Source: Roseovarius confluentis
Lineage (GTDB): Bacteria > Pseudomonadota > Alphaproteobacteria > Rhodobacterales > Rhodobacteraceae
Assembly (NCBI RefSeq): GCF_002917925.1
Contig: NZ_PPFE01000002.1
Coordinates: forward strand, 595,301-659,300
DNA length: 64,000 nt
Direction: 5' to 3'
The position numbers were made by a program, and so were the translations under genes. The notes beneath the pieces were generated by a model, which had not been told where the DNA came from, ran no database searches, and saw only the letters and a list, made by a program, of their open reading frames with translations. Of this stretch, positions 1-8,374 are shown piece by piece (position 1 is the first letter of the stretch; each line of letters opens with the position of its first letter).

Positions 1-581
1 GCGTCATGCGCCTCGATCAATGCGTTCCAGGACGTGCTGTCGGGGGTCCAGTCGCCCATGAGGCGGTGGGCCAGTTCCGCCTCGTCCCGGTCGGTGGCCT
101 GCGCCAGGGCGCGGGTCATCAGCTTGCGCGAGATTCCGATGCGGAAACCGCCGGTCAGAAGCTTGTTGAAGACGAGACGTTCATGAGGCTGCATCTGGTC
201 CCAGGCGTCGAGGATGGCGGTCTTGCGGGCGTCCTCGGTTTCATGGTCGAGGGCGCGGAGGCGGCCGATCCACGTGGACAGGCTGTCGTCATGGTCGCGC
301 GCCGGGGGCGGCAGGACGAGGGCGATGGTTTCCGACAGGTCGCCGACGATGGGATAGCTTTCCTCGAAGAGCCAGAGCGGGATGCCGGCGCGTTCGGCGG
401 CCCATTCGCGCAGTTTCGTGGTGGTGATGGCGCGGCGGGGGCGGCGGCCGGAAAACAGCGCGACGGTCCAGAGCTTGTCGTCATCTGGCGCGGTGCGGAA
501 ATAGTCGGCCAGCGCGGCGACCTTGGTGTTGGTCTTGGTGGTCTGGTCGAGGGTGGTGAAGAGGGCTGTGAAGTCTTTCAT
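1..581 (-). CDS. ATP-dependent DNA ligase, N-terminal part (cut by window edge)
   Basis: The visible 193 codons encode the N-terminal helical DNA-binding domain of an ATP-dependent DNA ligase, which seals nicks through an enzyme-adenylate. Family-typical segments are FSGRRPRRAI, a helical stretch ending in LWLFEESY, and LLTGGFRIGISRKLM. The adenylated lysine motif (KxDG) would lie beyond the left edge, so activity cannot be judged. The ATG overlaps the TGA of the upstream exonuclease gene by four bases (ATGA), so the two are translationally coupled. Ligase plus MBL-fold exonuclease is a known bacterial repair pairing. The family call is firm; the physiological role is inferred. Confidence 0.85.
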   Translation of the reverse strand, partial: MKDFTALFTTLDQTTKTNTKVAALADYFRTAPDDDKLWTVALFSGRRPRRAITTTKLREWAAERAGIPLWLFEESYPIVGDLSETIALVLPPPARDHDDSLSTWIGRLRALDHETEDARKTAILDAWDQMQPHERLVFNKLLTGGFRIGISRKLMTRALAQATDRDEAELAHRLMGDWTPDSTSWNALIEAHD

Positions 582-1591
582 GCCGCGCCCTCTGCGTCGT
601 CCGTGGCATCCAGGGACTCGCCGGTAAACTCTGTGGGGACAACCTGGGCATTCCAGCCATTCTCGCTCAGGTATCGCGCGAAGATATCGGTGTAACCATG
701 TGTTGCATATATATTTTCCGCACCCGATGACTTGATCGCATCAAGCAGGCCGGGCCAGTCGGCATGGTCGGACATGACGAACCCGCGATCGACGGCACGG
801 CGGCGGCGGACGCCGCGCAGGCGCATCCAGCCCGAGGTGAAGCCGGTGGAGGCCGGACGGAAGCGGCGGGCCCATGTGCTGCCAAGGGCCGAGGGCGGCG
901 CGAGCACGAGGGCGCCGGGGTGATCCTTGGCCTTGAGGTCGGGCGTGACGTGCTGGGTGTCCGGCAGAGCGAGCCCCTGATCGCGTAGGACCGCGTTGGT
1001 GTTTTCCACCGCGCCGTGGGTGAGGATCGGGCCAATCGAGGGATCGAGCAGAGACAGGACACGTTGCGCCTTGCCCAGTGAATAGGCTCCAAGGAGCGAG
1101 AAAGTGCCGGCGGCGGCATTGGTGGCCCACCAGTCGTTGATTTCACGCGCGGCGTCCTCTTCCGGCGTCCAGGTGAAGACCGGCAGGCCGAAGGTGCATT
1201 CGGTGATGAAGCTGTGGCATCGCACCGGCTCGAACGGTTCGGACAGGCGGTCCGCTTCGGTCTTGTAGTCGCCGGAGACGACCCAGACCTCGCCATCCAC
1301 CTCGACCCGGATCTGGGCGGAACCTGGAACGTGGCCTGCGGGGTGGAAGGACACATGCGCCCCGCCGATCTGGCGCGTTTCGCCGTAATCCACCGTGTCG
1401 AGGGTGATTTCGCCCAGGCGGTGCCGCATGACGGGCGCGGCGGCGGCGGTCGAAAGATAGCGGGCGTGGCCGGGCCGGGCGTGGTCGGCGTGGCCATGGG
1501 TGATGAGCGCCCGGTCGACGGGGCGCCACGGGTCGATGAAGAAATCTCCGGCGGGGCAGTAGATGCCCTGAGGTTTGAATTCCAGAACCAT
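578..1591 (-). CDS. Ligase-associated DNA exonuclease (MBL / beta-CASP fold)
   Basis: A 337-residue metallo-beta-lactamase-fold nuclease related to mRNA 3'-end processing factors and SNM1-type DNA exonucleases. The zinc-binding signature HGHADHARPGH lies at about residues 32-42. HPAGHVPGSAQI follows near residue 85, with further ligands around SGDYKTE and near the C-terminal THGYTDIF. No signal peptide is seen, so it should be cytoplasmic. It is the first gene of a two-gene unit with the downstream ATP-dependent ligase, whose ATG overlaps its stop. In other bacteria this pair, sometimes with a helicase, is linked to DNA end repair. Here the helicase partner would lie outside the window. Confidence 0.88.
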   Translation of the reverse strand: MVLEFKPQGIYCPAGDFFIDPWRPVDRALITHGHADHARPGHARYLSTAAAAPVMRHRLGEITLDTVDYGETRQIGGAHVSFHPAGHVPGSAQIRVEVDGEVWVVSGDYKTEADRLSEPFEPVRCHSFITECTFGLPVFTWTPEEDAAREINDWWATNAAAGTFSLLGAYSLGKAQRVLSLLDPSIGPILTHGAVENTNAVLRDQGLALPDTQHVTPDLKAKDHPGALVLAPPSALGSTWARRFRPASTGFTSGWMRLRGVRRRRAVDRGFVMSDHADWPGLLDAIKSSGAENIYATHGYTDIFARYLSENGWNAQVVPTEFTGESLDATDDAEGAA

Positions 1592-1692
1592 GTCGGGGAA
1601 TTAGCGTGCCGGCGCGCGCAGGCCAGAGGATGAATGCTTGCCGTGACGAACAGGCCCGCTATCGTCGGGTGAAACGAGACAGGGGACGAAGA

Positions 1693-2523
1693 ATGCGGTT
1701 CGTGAGATACGGGGCACCGGGGCGGGAACAGCCCGGAATGCTGGACGCCGAAGGGCGGGTGCGGGACCTGAGCGGCGTGATGGCCGAGATTTCCGGTGCC
1801 GCGCTGGGAGCGTTGCCGAAGCTGGACCCCGAAAAGCTGCCGCTGGTGGACGGGACGCCACGGCTGGGGCCGCCGGTTGCAGGAATCGGCAAGCTTATCG
1901 GGATCGGATTGAATTACAGCGATCATGCCGCGGAGATCGGGATCGAGCCGCCGGCCGAGCCGGTTGTCTTCATGAAAGCCACTTCCAGCATCGTGGGACC
2001 GGATGACGATGTGGTGCTGCCGCGCGGATCGACCCATGCGGATTGGGAAGTGGAACTTGGCGTGGTGATCGGGCGCGAGGCGAAATACGTGAGCGAGGCC
2101 GAGGCGCTGGATTACGTCGCGGGCTATACGATCGTCAACGATGTGTCCGAGCGGCATTTCCAGACCGAGCGCAGCGGGCAGTGGACCAAGGGCAAGAGTT
2201 GCGACACGTTCGGGCCGATCGGGCCGTGGCTGGTGACGCCGGACGCGGTGGGCAACGTGCAAAGCCTTGATATGTCCGCGGATGTGAGCGGGGAGCGGAT
2301 GCAGACCGGCAACACTTCGACGATGATTTTCACGGTGGCGCAGATCATCGCGCATCTGAGCGAGGTCATGCGGCTGGAGCCCGGAGACGTCATCGCCACC
2401 GGCACGCCGCCGGGGGTGGGGATGGGGCGCAACCCCAAGCGTTACCTCAAGCCTGGCGACGTGATGGAGTTGGAGATCCGGGGGCTTGGGCGTCAGCGCC
2501 AGACGGTGCGTGCCGATCCCTGA
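1693..2523 (+). CDS. Fumarylacetoacetate hydrolase family protein
   Basis: A 276-residue FAH-fold enzyme. The C-terminal domain carries the family's divalent-metal and substrate signatures: IGIGLNYSDHAAE near residue 70, WEVELGVVIG near 118, GYTIVNDVSER near 140 and TGTPPGVGMG near 238. Members cleave or decarboxylate 2-oxo acid intermediates of aromatic or sugar degradation; the substrate cannot be told from sequence. I chose the ATG at 1693 because the protein family begins with MRFVRYG-like residues and a GGGGA Shine-Dalgarno lies about 7 bases upstream; earlier in-frame codons add unrelated residues. The last 77 bases overlap the convergent alpha/beta hydrolase gene. Confidence 0.87.
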   Translation: MRFVRYGAPGREQPGMLDAEGRVRDLSGVMAEISGAALGALPKLDPEKLPLVDGTPRLGPPVAGIGKLIGIGLNYSDHAAEIGIEPPAEPVVFMKATSSIVGPDDDVVLPRGSTHADWEVELGVVIGREAKYVSEAEALDYVAGYTIVNDVSERHFQTERSGQWTKGKSCDTFGPIGPWLVTPDAVGNVQSLDMSADVSGERMQTGNTSTMIFTVAQIIAHLSEVMRLEPGDVIATGTPPGVGMGRNPKRYLKPGDVMELEIRGLGRQRQTVRADP

Positions 2524-3466
2524 CGCTCGCGTAGAAGTCGATCAGCTTGCCGATAAGGGCGTCGCGGATCTGTGGCGCTTCCTGAAGTACCTCGTGACGG
2601 GCATCTTCGGCGATTTCCAGTTCGCCGCCGGGCCAGCGTGACATGCGGTCATGAACGCGGGAGACGTCGACGATATCCTCGTCCGACCCAAGCAGGCACA
2701 GGCAGGGCAGGTCGGGGGACGGGCGGCGCCACATCTGGCGCGTGCCCATCAGCGATTCGTAGAGCCAGCGCAGGGACGGGCCACCGATGGTCAGTTCCGG
2801 GTGCGCGGTAACCTGGGCGATCATGTGCTGGTAGCTTTCGACGTCGGTGGTCAGGCGGTTCTTCTCGAACGGTTCGACCAGCACGTAGCTTTGGGGCGAG
2901 GTCCCGGGGGCGTAGACATGGTCGAAGCCCACGCTGCGGCTGCTCCATCCCAGTGACCAGGCAACCGGGCGCAGCGCAGCCGAGATACGGATGCCCCACA
3001 TCGGCGCGGAAAAGGACGCGCCCGCCACGGGCAGACCGTCCATCACCGATTTGAGCGCGATGCCGCCGCCCATGGAATGGCCCAGAACGAACCACGGTTT
3101 CGGCAAGTCGAGCTTTTGCGCGGCGTCAACCATGGCGGCGACGTCGTGCTGGTAGTCGTCGAAATGCAGGACGTGGCCCGACATCTTGTCTTCGATCAGA
3201 CGGTCGGCCAAGCCCTGACCGCGCCAGTCGACGACCAGCGTGGTCAGGCCCGCGGCGGCGAATTGCCGGACGGTGCGGCCGTATTTCTCGATATACTCGG
3301 TACGACCGGGAAAGAGCAGGAGCGTGCCTGCGCTTTCGCCCGAATCGTCCTGCGGACGCCAGAGCCCGAGCCGGATGCGCACCCCGTCGGCAGTGTCGCA
3401 CCAGAAGGCGCGGCCACCGTCGGGGCCATCGGCAATATCGGAGAAGAAGGGCGCGTCCGTCAGCAT
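2447..3466 (-). CDS. Alpha/beta hydrolase (lysophospholipase-like)
   Basis: A 339-residue serine hydrolase of the monoglyceride lipase/lysophospholipase type. The nucleophile elbow GHSMGGG lies near residue 128, preceded by VVDWRGQG; LLGSDEDIVD supplies the likely acid and DARHEVLQE the likely catalytic histidine. No signal peptide is visible. The start lies 5 bases after the stop of the SCP2-domain gene, so the two are co-transcribed; a lipid carrier beside a lipid-type esterase fits lipid or acyl-CoA handling (inference). The C-terminal 25 residues (Pro/Ala/Ser/Arg-rich) are encoded by DNA that also encodes the end of the convergent FAH gene. Confidence 0.85.
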   Translation of the reverse strand: MLTDAPFFSDIADGPDGGRAFWCDTADGVRIRLGLWRPQDDSGESAGTLLLFPGRTEYIEKYGRTVRQFAAAGLTTLVVDWRGQGLADRLIEDKMSGHVLHFDDYQHDVAAMVDAAQKLDLPKPWFVLGHSMGGGIALKSVMDGLPVAGASFSAPMWGIRISAALRPVAWSLGWSSRSVGFDHVYAPGTSPQSYVLVEPFEKNRLTTDVESYQHMIAQVTAHPELTIGGPSLRWLYESLMGTRQMWRRPSPDLPCLCLLGSDEDIVDVSRVHDRMSRWPGGELEIAEDARHEVLQEAPQIRDALIGKLIDFYASVRDRHAPSGADAQAPGSPTPSRRQA

Positions 3467-3471
3467 GGGGG

Positions 3472-3759
3472 TTACGACAGGACCGAGCCGAGTTTCATCG
3501 CGGTGCCCATGTCGCCGTCGACCGACAGCTTGCCGGACATGAAGGCGGCGGTCGGGTCGAGATCGCCTTCGAGGATGGACTGGAACGTGTCGGCGTCGGC
3601 GGTCATGGTGACGTCGGTTTCGTCATTGCCTTCGCGCACGCCGGATTCGTCGATCACGATGGAGCCCTCGTTCTCGATCACGAACTTGGCGCTGCCGTCG
3701 AAGCTGCCATTCATCTTGGCGGACAGGGCCTCGACCGCGGATTTCGTTACGTCGCTCAT
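3472..3759 (-). CDS. SCP2 sterol-binding domain protein
   Basis: A 95-residue stand-alone SCP2 (sterol carrier protein 2) domain. Typical features are the acidic beta strands, TADADTFQSILEGDLDPTAAFMSGKLSVDGDMG and a short C-terminal helix. Members bind lipids or fatty acyl-CoA in the cytoplasm. The start at 3759 is set by a GGAGG Shine-Dalgarno seven bases upstream; longer in-frame starts would add a poorly conserved leader. It is the first gene of a two-gene unit with the alpha/beta hydrolase. Length matches the single-domain bacterial form. Confidence 0.88.
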   Translation of the reverse strand: MSDVTKSAVEALSAKMNGSFDGSAKFVIENEGSIVIDESGVREGNDETDVTMTADADTFQSILEGDLDPTAAFMSGKLSVDGDMGTAMKLGSVLS

Positions 3760-3828
3760 GTCAGTTCCTCCAGATTTGATCGACCGGGGGCTTTGATTCC
3801 CGGCCATGCGCGCTAAACTGGGTACGTT

Positions 3829-4389
3829 ATGGGCGTTATGAACCGACTTTCCAAATATATCGTCGCGGCAGTTTTGCCGTTAGTCATGTTTTCCTTACCC
3901 GCGGCGGCGCAGGATTCGGCGCTCGACCCGCTTTTCGAGCAGTTGAAAGAGGCCGAGCCACAGGAGGCCAACCGAATATCCAAGGAAATCGAGCTGGCCT
4001 GGACGCGGTCGGGCTCTGCCACGGCGGACCTGCTGCTGAAACGGGGGCGCGATGCATTGGAGGCGGGCGATACCAAGGCGGCGATCGAGCATTTCACGGC
4101 GCTGACCGATCATGCGCCGGATTTCGCCGAAGGGTTCCACATGCGGGCGATGGCCTATGCTGATGCCGAGAAGTTCGGGCCCGCGCTGGCCGACATCGAA
4201 CGGGCGCTGACGCTGAACCCGCGACATTACAACGCCATCGCAAGCCTTGGCGGGATCCTTTACCACGTCGAGAACTATGAGAAGGCCAAGCAGGCATTCG
4301 ACCTTGTGCTGGCGTTGCATCCGCATCATCAAGACGTGGAACAGGTCTTGCCGTTGGTCGAACGCGAAATCGGCGGCCGGGACCTGTAA
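3829..4389 (+). CDS. Exported TPR-repeat protein
   Basis: A 186-residue protein with an N-terminal signal peptide: a basic start, a hydrophobic core VAAVLPLVMFSLP and a predicted cut after AAA before QDSAL. Three or so tetratricopeptide repeats follow, covering about residues 60-165 (ALEAGDTKAAIEHFTAL, ALADIERALTLNPRH, KAKQAFDLVLALHPHH). TPRs mediate protein contacts, so a periplasmic scaffold role is likely; no partner can be named. An alternative start at 3838 (MNRLSK) would give an equally good signal peptide. It lies 26 bases upstream of the helicase gene, on the same strand. Confidence 0.85.
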   Translation: MGVMNRLSKYIVAAVLPLVMFSLPAAAQDSALDPLFEQLKEAEPQEANRISKEIELAWTRSGSATADLLLKRGRDALEAGDTKAAIEHFTALTDHAPDFAEGFHMRAMAYADAEKFGPALADIERALTLNPRHYNAIASLGGILYHVENYEKAKQAFDLVLALHPHHQDVEQVLPLVEREIGGRDL

Positions 4390-4415
4390 GCACGAGACGA
4401 CAAGGGGCAAAGCCC

Positions 4416-7250
4416 ATGGGCGAGCAGTCGAGGATCCTGGCGGTCCTGGGCCCGACGAATACCGGGAAGACCCATTTCGCGATTGAACGGATGCTGGGCT
4501 ACCGCACCGGCGTGATCGGGTTGCCGCTGCGCCTGCTGGCGCGGGAGGTCTATGACAAGATCGTCGCGGTGCGCGGCCCGTCGGTGGTGGCGCTGGTCAC
4601 CGGCGAGGAACGGATCGTGCCGCCGCGGACGCAATACTGGGTCTGTACGGTCGAGGCGATGCCCGAGGGGATGGGTGCGGATTTCGTCGCAGTGGACGAA
4701 ATCCAGCTATGTGCCGACCCCGAACGGGGGCATGTCTTTACTGACCGTCTTTTGCGGATGCGGGGGCAGAAAGAGACGCAGTTTCTGGGCGCCCATACCA
4801 TGCGCGGCGCGATTTCGGCGCTGGTGCCGGGGGTGGAATTCGTCGGACGCGAGCGAATGTCCCAACTGACCTACACAGGTTCGAAAAAGATAAGCAAGAT
4901 GCCCGCACGCTCGGCTATCGTGGGATTTTCAGTTGAAAATGTATATGCTTTCGCCGAGCTCTTGCGCCGTCAGAAGGGCGGTGCGGCGGTCGTCATGGGC
5001 GCGCTGAGCCCCCGGACACGCAATGCGCAGGTGGATCTCTATCAGAATGGCGACGTGGATTACCTGGTCGCCACCGATGCCATCGGGATGGGGCTGAATC
5101 TGGATATCAACCACGTCGCGTTCTCGTCCCTGACGAAGTTCGACGGGCGGCGGATGCGCAATCTTGCTCCCAATGAACTGGGCCAGATCGCCGGGCGTGC
5201 GGGGCGGGGCATGACCAGTGGCACGTTCGGGGTGACGGGCGAGGCGCCGGAGCTGCCGGACGACATGGCACAGGCGATCATGGATCATCGCTTTACCCCC
5301 ATTCGCAAGCTGGAATGGCGCAACGCGGCGCTGCAATTCGGGTCGGTCGACGCGTTGATCGCCTCGCTGGAGCAAAAGCCCGAGGATGACTGGCTGGCCC
5401 GCGCCCGTGAGGCGGATGACCTTGTCGTGCTGCGCACGCTGGCCGAAGATGCCGAGATTGCCGCGCGGGCCAGCGACGGGGCGTCGGTGCGGCTTTTGTG
5501 GGATGTGTGCCGGGTGCCGGATTTTCGTGGGATCAGCCACGCGGAACATGCGGGGCTGCTCGAGCGTATATTCAGTGACCTGCATGAACATGGCCGCGTC
5601 AGCGAGGAGTGGCTGGCCGGGCACGTGGCGCGGATCGACCGGACGGACGGGGATATCGACACGCTCTCCAAGCGTTTGGCATATATCCGCACATGGACCT
5701 ATGTTGCCCAGCGAAAGGGCTGGGTCGGGGACGAAAACCATTGGCGCGGAACGACCCGCGCTGTAGAAGACCGCCTGTCGGACGCGTTGCATGACGCGCT
5801 GACGCAAAGATTTGTGGACCGGCGCACCAGCGTGCTGATGCGCCGGCTCAAGCAGAAGGACGCCATCGTGGCCGAAGTGAATGACAAAGGTGAAGTGACC
5901 GTCGAAGGCGAATTCGTCGGACGGTTGGAAGGGTTCCGGTTCCGCCAGGACAAGACGGCGGGCGGACAGGAGGCCAAGGCGGTCGCGCAGGCCAGCCTTC
6001 AGGCGCTGGCGCCGCATTTCCATCTGCGGGCGGACAAGTTCTACAACGCGCCCGACACCGAGATCGATTTCACTGAACAAGGCGGCCTGATGTGGGGCGA
6101 AAGCGCCGTGGGCAAGTTGGTGGCGGGTGCCGATCCGTTGAAACCACAGGTCGAGGCATTCGTGGACGACACCGCCGGGCCCGAGGTGATGCAGAAGGTG
6201 CAGCGCCGGTTGCAGCATTTCATCGACCGCAAGGTGGCGACGCTGTTCGAGCCGTTGCTGAACATTCAACGCGACGAGGAGCTGACAGGGCTGGCGCGCG
6301 GCTTCGGGTTCCAGTTGGTGGAGAATTTCGGGATCATCCCGCGCGGCGAGGTGGCCGACGAGGTCAAGGCGCTGGATCAGGATGCCCGTGGGCAACTGCG
6401 CAAGCACGGTGTGCGCTTTGGCCAGTTCACGATTTTCATGCCGCTTCTGCTGAAACCCGCGCCGACGCGCCTGCGGCTGGTGCTTTGGTCGTTGAAAATG
6501 GGGCTGCAGGAATTCCCCGAGGCGCCGCCGCCGGGGCTGGTTACGGTGCCCGCGGGCACCAGCGCGCCGGGCGGATATCATTCGATGTCGGGCTACCGCG
6601 CTGCCGGTGAACGGGCGATCCGTATCGACATGTTGGAGCGGTTGGCTGACATGCTGCGCTCCGAGGACAGTCGGGGAGGCTTTGAGGCCAACGCCGACAT
6701 GCTGTCGATCACCGGCATGACGCTGGAGCAATTTGCCGACCTGATGCAGGGCCTTGGTTACAAGGCGGAGCAGGGCGAGCGTGAAAAGGTCAAGCCGGTG
6801 GATGCGGCGCTGGACGACGCGCCGGAGCCGTCCGAGGCCGGCGCCGCGGAGGAGGCGGACACGGCGGAGGATGCTGTCGAGCAAATTCCCGAGGACGGGC
6901 TGGCGCCGGTGACGGAAGTGCCGCCCGAAGCCCCGGAAGTCGAGGCGGATATTCCCGAGGTGTCCGAAACCGAAGTGCCGTTGGGCGAGGTGCCGGACGC
7001 TGCCAAGGACGAGACCGAGATGGAGGTCTTTTACACCTTCACATGGGCCGGGCGCGCGGCGAAACCCCGGGGCGAGGGCCGCGGCAAGTCGCAGGGCGGG
7101 AAGCCCCGTCCCAAAGGCGGTAAACCCAAGGGCAAGCCGCGCCGTGAGGAGGGGGCCAAGAGCTTTTCTTCCAAGCCCGCGAAGAAAGACAAGATCGACC
7201 CCGACAACCCGTTCGCAGCGGCCCTTATGGGGCTGAAGGACAAGTCCTGA
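4416..7250 (+). CDS. SUV3-like DExH RNA/DNA helicase
   Basis: A 944-residue superfamily 2 helicase resembling the mitochondrial degradosome helicase SUV3. Walker A is GPTNTGKTH at residues 11-19 and the DExH-type box is DEIQL near residue 94. The second RecA domain contains ATDAIGMGLNLDI and QIAGRAGRG. The middle and C-terminal parts follow the SUV3 layout up to about residue 770. After that comes an acidic, Pro/Glu-rich linker, then the segment VFYTFTWAGRAAKPRGEGRG and a lysine/glycine-rich basic tail, probably a disordered RNA-binding extension. Alphaproteobacteria carry this protein widely and its role is presumed to be RNA processing or decay. The next gene encodes an S4 RNA-binding protein, which supports an RNA role. 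Confidence 0.88.
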   Translation: MGEQSRILAVLGPTNTGKTHFAIERMLGYRTGVIGLPLRLLAREVYDKIVAVRGPSVVALVTGEERIVPPRTQYWVCTVEAMPEGMGADFVAVDEIQLCADPERGHVFTDRLLRMRGQKETQFLGAHTMRGAISALVPGVEFVGRERMSQLTYTGSKKISKMPARSAIVGFSVENVYAFAELLRRQKGGAAVVMGALSPRTRNAQVDLYQNGDVDYLVATDAIGMGLNLDINHVAFSSLTKFDGRRMRNLAPNELGQIAGRAGRGMTSGTFGVTGEAPELPDDMAQAIMDHRFTPIRKLEWRNAALQFGSVDALIASLEQKPEDDWLARAREADDLVVLRTLAEDAEIAARASDGASVRLLWDVCRVPDFRGISHAEHAGLLERIFSDLHEHGRVSEEWLAGHVARIDRTDGDIDTLSKRLAYIRTWTYVAQRKGWVGDENHWRGTTRAVEDRLSDALHDALTQRFVDRRTSVLMRRLKQKDAIVAEVNDKGEVTVEGEFVGRLEGFRFRQDKTAGGQEAKAVAQASLQALAPHFHLRADKFYNAPDTEIDFTEQGGLMWGESAVGKLVAGADPLKPQVEAFVDDTAGPEVMQKVQRRLQHFIDRKVATLFEPLLNIQRDEELTGLARGFGFQLVENFGIIPRGEVADEVKALDQDARGQLRKHGVRFGQFTIFMPLLLKPAPTRLRLVLWSLKMGLQEFPEAPPPGLVTVPAGTSAPGGYHSMSGYRAAGERAIRIDMLERLADMLRSEDSRGGFEANADMLSITGMTLEQFADLMQGLGYKAEQGEREKVKPVDAALDDAPEPSEAGAAEEADTAEDAVEQIPEDGLAPVTEVPPEAPEVEADIPEVSETEVPLGEVPDAAKDETEMEVFYTFTWAGRAAKPRGEGRGKSQGGKPRPKGGKPKGKPRREEGAKSFSSKPAKKDKIDPDNPFAAALMGLKDKS

Positions 7251-7262
7251 CATGAGCGACGC

Positions 7263-7643
7263 ATGAGCGATCCGGGCCAGCCGAAGATCCGGCTGGACAA
7301 GTGGCTGTGGCATGCGCGGTTTTTCAAGACCCGCAGCCTGGCCACGAAATTGGTGACCGGCGGGCATGTGCGGGTCAACGCGCAAAGGGTGTCCAAGGCG
7401 TCTTCGTCGGTGCGGCCCGGGGATGTTCTGACCTTCCCGAAAGAGTACGACATCCGCGTGATCCGCATCCTTGCGGTGGGCGAACGCAGAGGCCCTGCGC
7501 CCGAGGCGCAGGCGCTGTATGACGACCTTGACCCGCCAAAGCCCCGGGACAGGTTGGCCGAGCCGCACACCCCGCGATACGAGGGCAAGGGGCGCCCGAC
7601 GAAAAAGGACCGACGCAAGATAGATCGTGAAACGCGTTCGTGA
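7263..7643 (+). CDS. S4-domain RNA-binding protein (HSP15-like)
   Basis: A 126-residue protein whose first 60 residues form an S4 RNA-binding domain (IRLDKWLWHARFFKTRSLA, GGHVRVN, VRPGDVLTF), as in the ribosome-associated heat-shock protein HSP15. The C-terminus is rich in Arg, Lys and Pro and is probably flexible. It follows the SUV3-like helicase by 12 bases, so the two are likely one transcription unit. HSP15 proteins in other bacteria bind stalled 50S subunits; that function is known for the family, not shown here. Confidence 0.87.
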   Translation: MSDPGQPKIRLDKWLWHARFFKTRSLATKLVTGGHVRVNAQRVSKASSSVRPGDVLTFPKEYDIRVIRILAVGERRGPAPEAQALYDDLDPPKPRDRLAEPHTPRYEGKGRPTKKDRRKIDRETRS

Positions 7644-7724
7644 GCCGCGATTGCGCGTCTGGCGCTTGAATGATCCGCCGGACTGGATTACGTGACCCTG
7701 AACAGATCAGGACCGGGGCGAAAG

Positions 7725-8063
7725 ATGACCTATATCGTCAATGACAGTTGCATCGCGTGCAAATACACCGACTGCGTCGAGGTGTGCCCCGTGGATTGTT
7801 TCTACGAGGGTGAGAACATGCTGGTGATCCACCCCGACGAATGCATCGACTGTGGCGTGTGCGAGCCTGAATGCCCGGCAGACGCGATCCGTCCCGACAC
7901 CGAGCCGGACATGGAGAAATGGGTGGAGTTCAACCGCAAATACTCTGAAATGTGGCCGGTGATCGTAACCAAGAAGGATCCGCTGCCGGAGGCGGACGAG
8001 CGCGACGGGGAAGAGGGCAAGCTGGAGAAGTACTTCTCGGAAGCGCCGGGCGAAGGCGGCTGA
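7725..8063 (+). CDS. fdxA: Ferredoxin FdxA (seven-iron type)
   Basis: A 112-residue FdxA-type ferredoxin with one 3Fe-4S and one 4Fe-4S cluster. The N-terminal half holds C9, C12, C17 and C21 followed by P; the second motif is [12 protein letters not shown]. The C-terminal helix (residues 60-112) is usual for FdxA. It acts as a cytoplasmic low-potential electron carrier. I chose the ATG at 7725 because the family begins MTYIV(N/T)DxC; the upstream in-frame ATG would add an unrelated leader. Its neighbours (S4 protein before, carD after) are a common Rhodobacteraceae context. Confidence 0.93.
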   Translation: MTYIVNDSCIACKYTDCVEVCPVDCFYEGENMLVIHPDECIDCGVCEPECPADAIRPDTEPDMEKWVEFNRKYSEMWPVIVTKKDPLPEADERDGEEGKLEKYFSEAPGEGG

Positions 8064-8374
8064 AGGCGCTTCGTTCAGATTAAACCGATTCGTTTGATCA
8101 AACGATCAGGGCCTCATGTTTTGCCTGAAGAGATCGCTGTAACACCCTGACGTTTAAGGTGTAATCAGCCTGATGCGTAGAGGCCGCTTTCTGTGGCCCG
8201 TTTTTTGTGATACACTATCGTTACAAATGTAGACACCGCCCATATATTATCCATCTGCCCGCGCTGACGCATGGGAGGTGGATTTCTTTGTGCTTGACGC
8301 CAGACCCTGATGGCCCGCCGCCCCGGGAGATGCTCCGCCAAGTTTGAACTGGGAAGCTTGCGAGGAAAACCTGA
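8064..8374. other. Intergenic region between fdxA and carD
   Basis: No convincing gene. It contains a perfect 14-base palindrome CGTTTGATCAAACG at 8091-8104 and a weak hairpin with a T run at 8182-8206 that could end fdxA transcription. An AT-rich stretch follows, about 8200-8245, in which a carD promoter could lie. Close to the carD start the sequence becomes GC-rich again, with GAGGAAAA upstream of the ATG. Confidence 0.5.
8182..8206 (+). terminator. Possible rho-independent terminator after fdxA
   Basis: A six-base stem (GGCCGC/GTGGCC, with one G-T pair) and a five-base loop TTTCT are followed by CG and six T. It lies about 120 bases after the fdxA stop. The stem is short, so efficiency is uncertain. 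Confidence 0.4.

Noticed and set aside
4929..7568. Long minus-strand open frame (about 880 codons) opposite the helicase and S4 genes
   Set aside because: It is a GC-rich antisense shadow with His/Arg/Leu-rich, low-quality composition and no motif. The plus-strand genes have clear family motifs.
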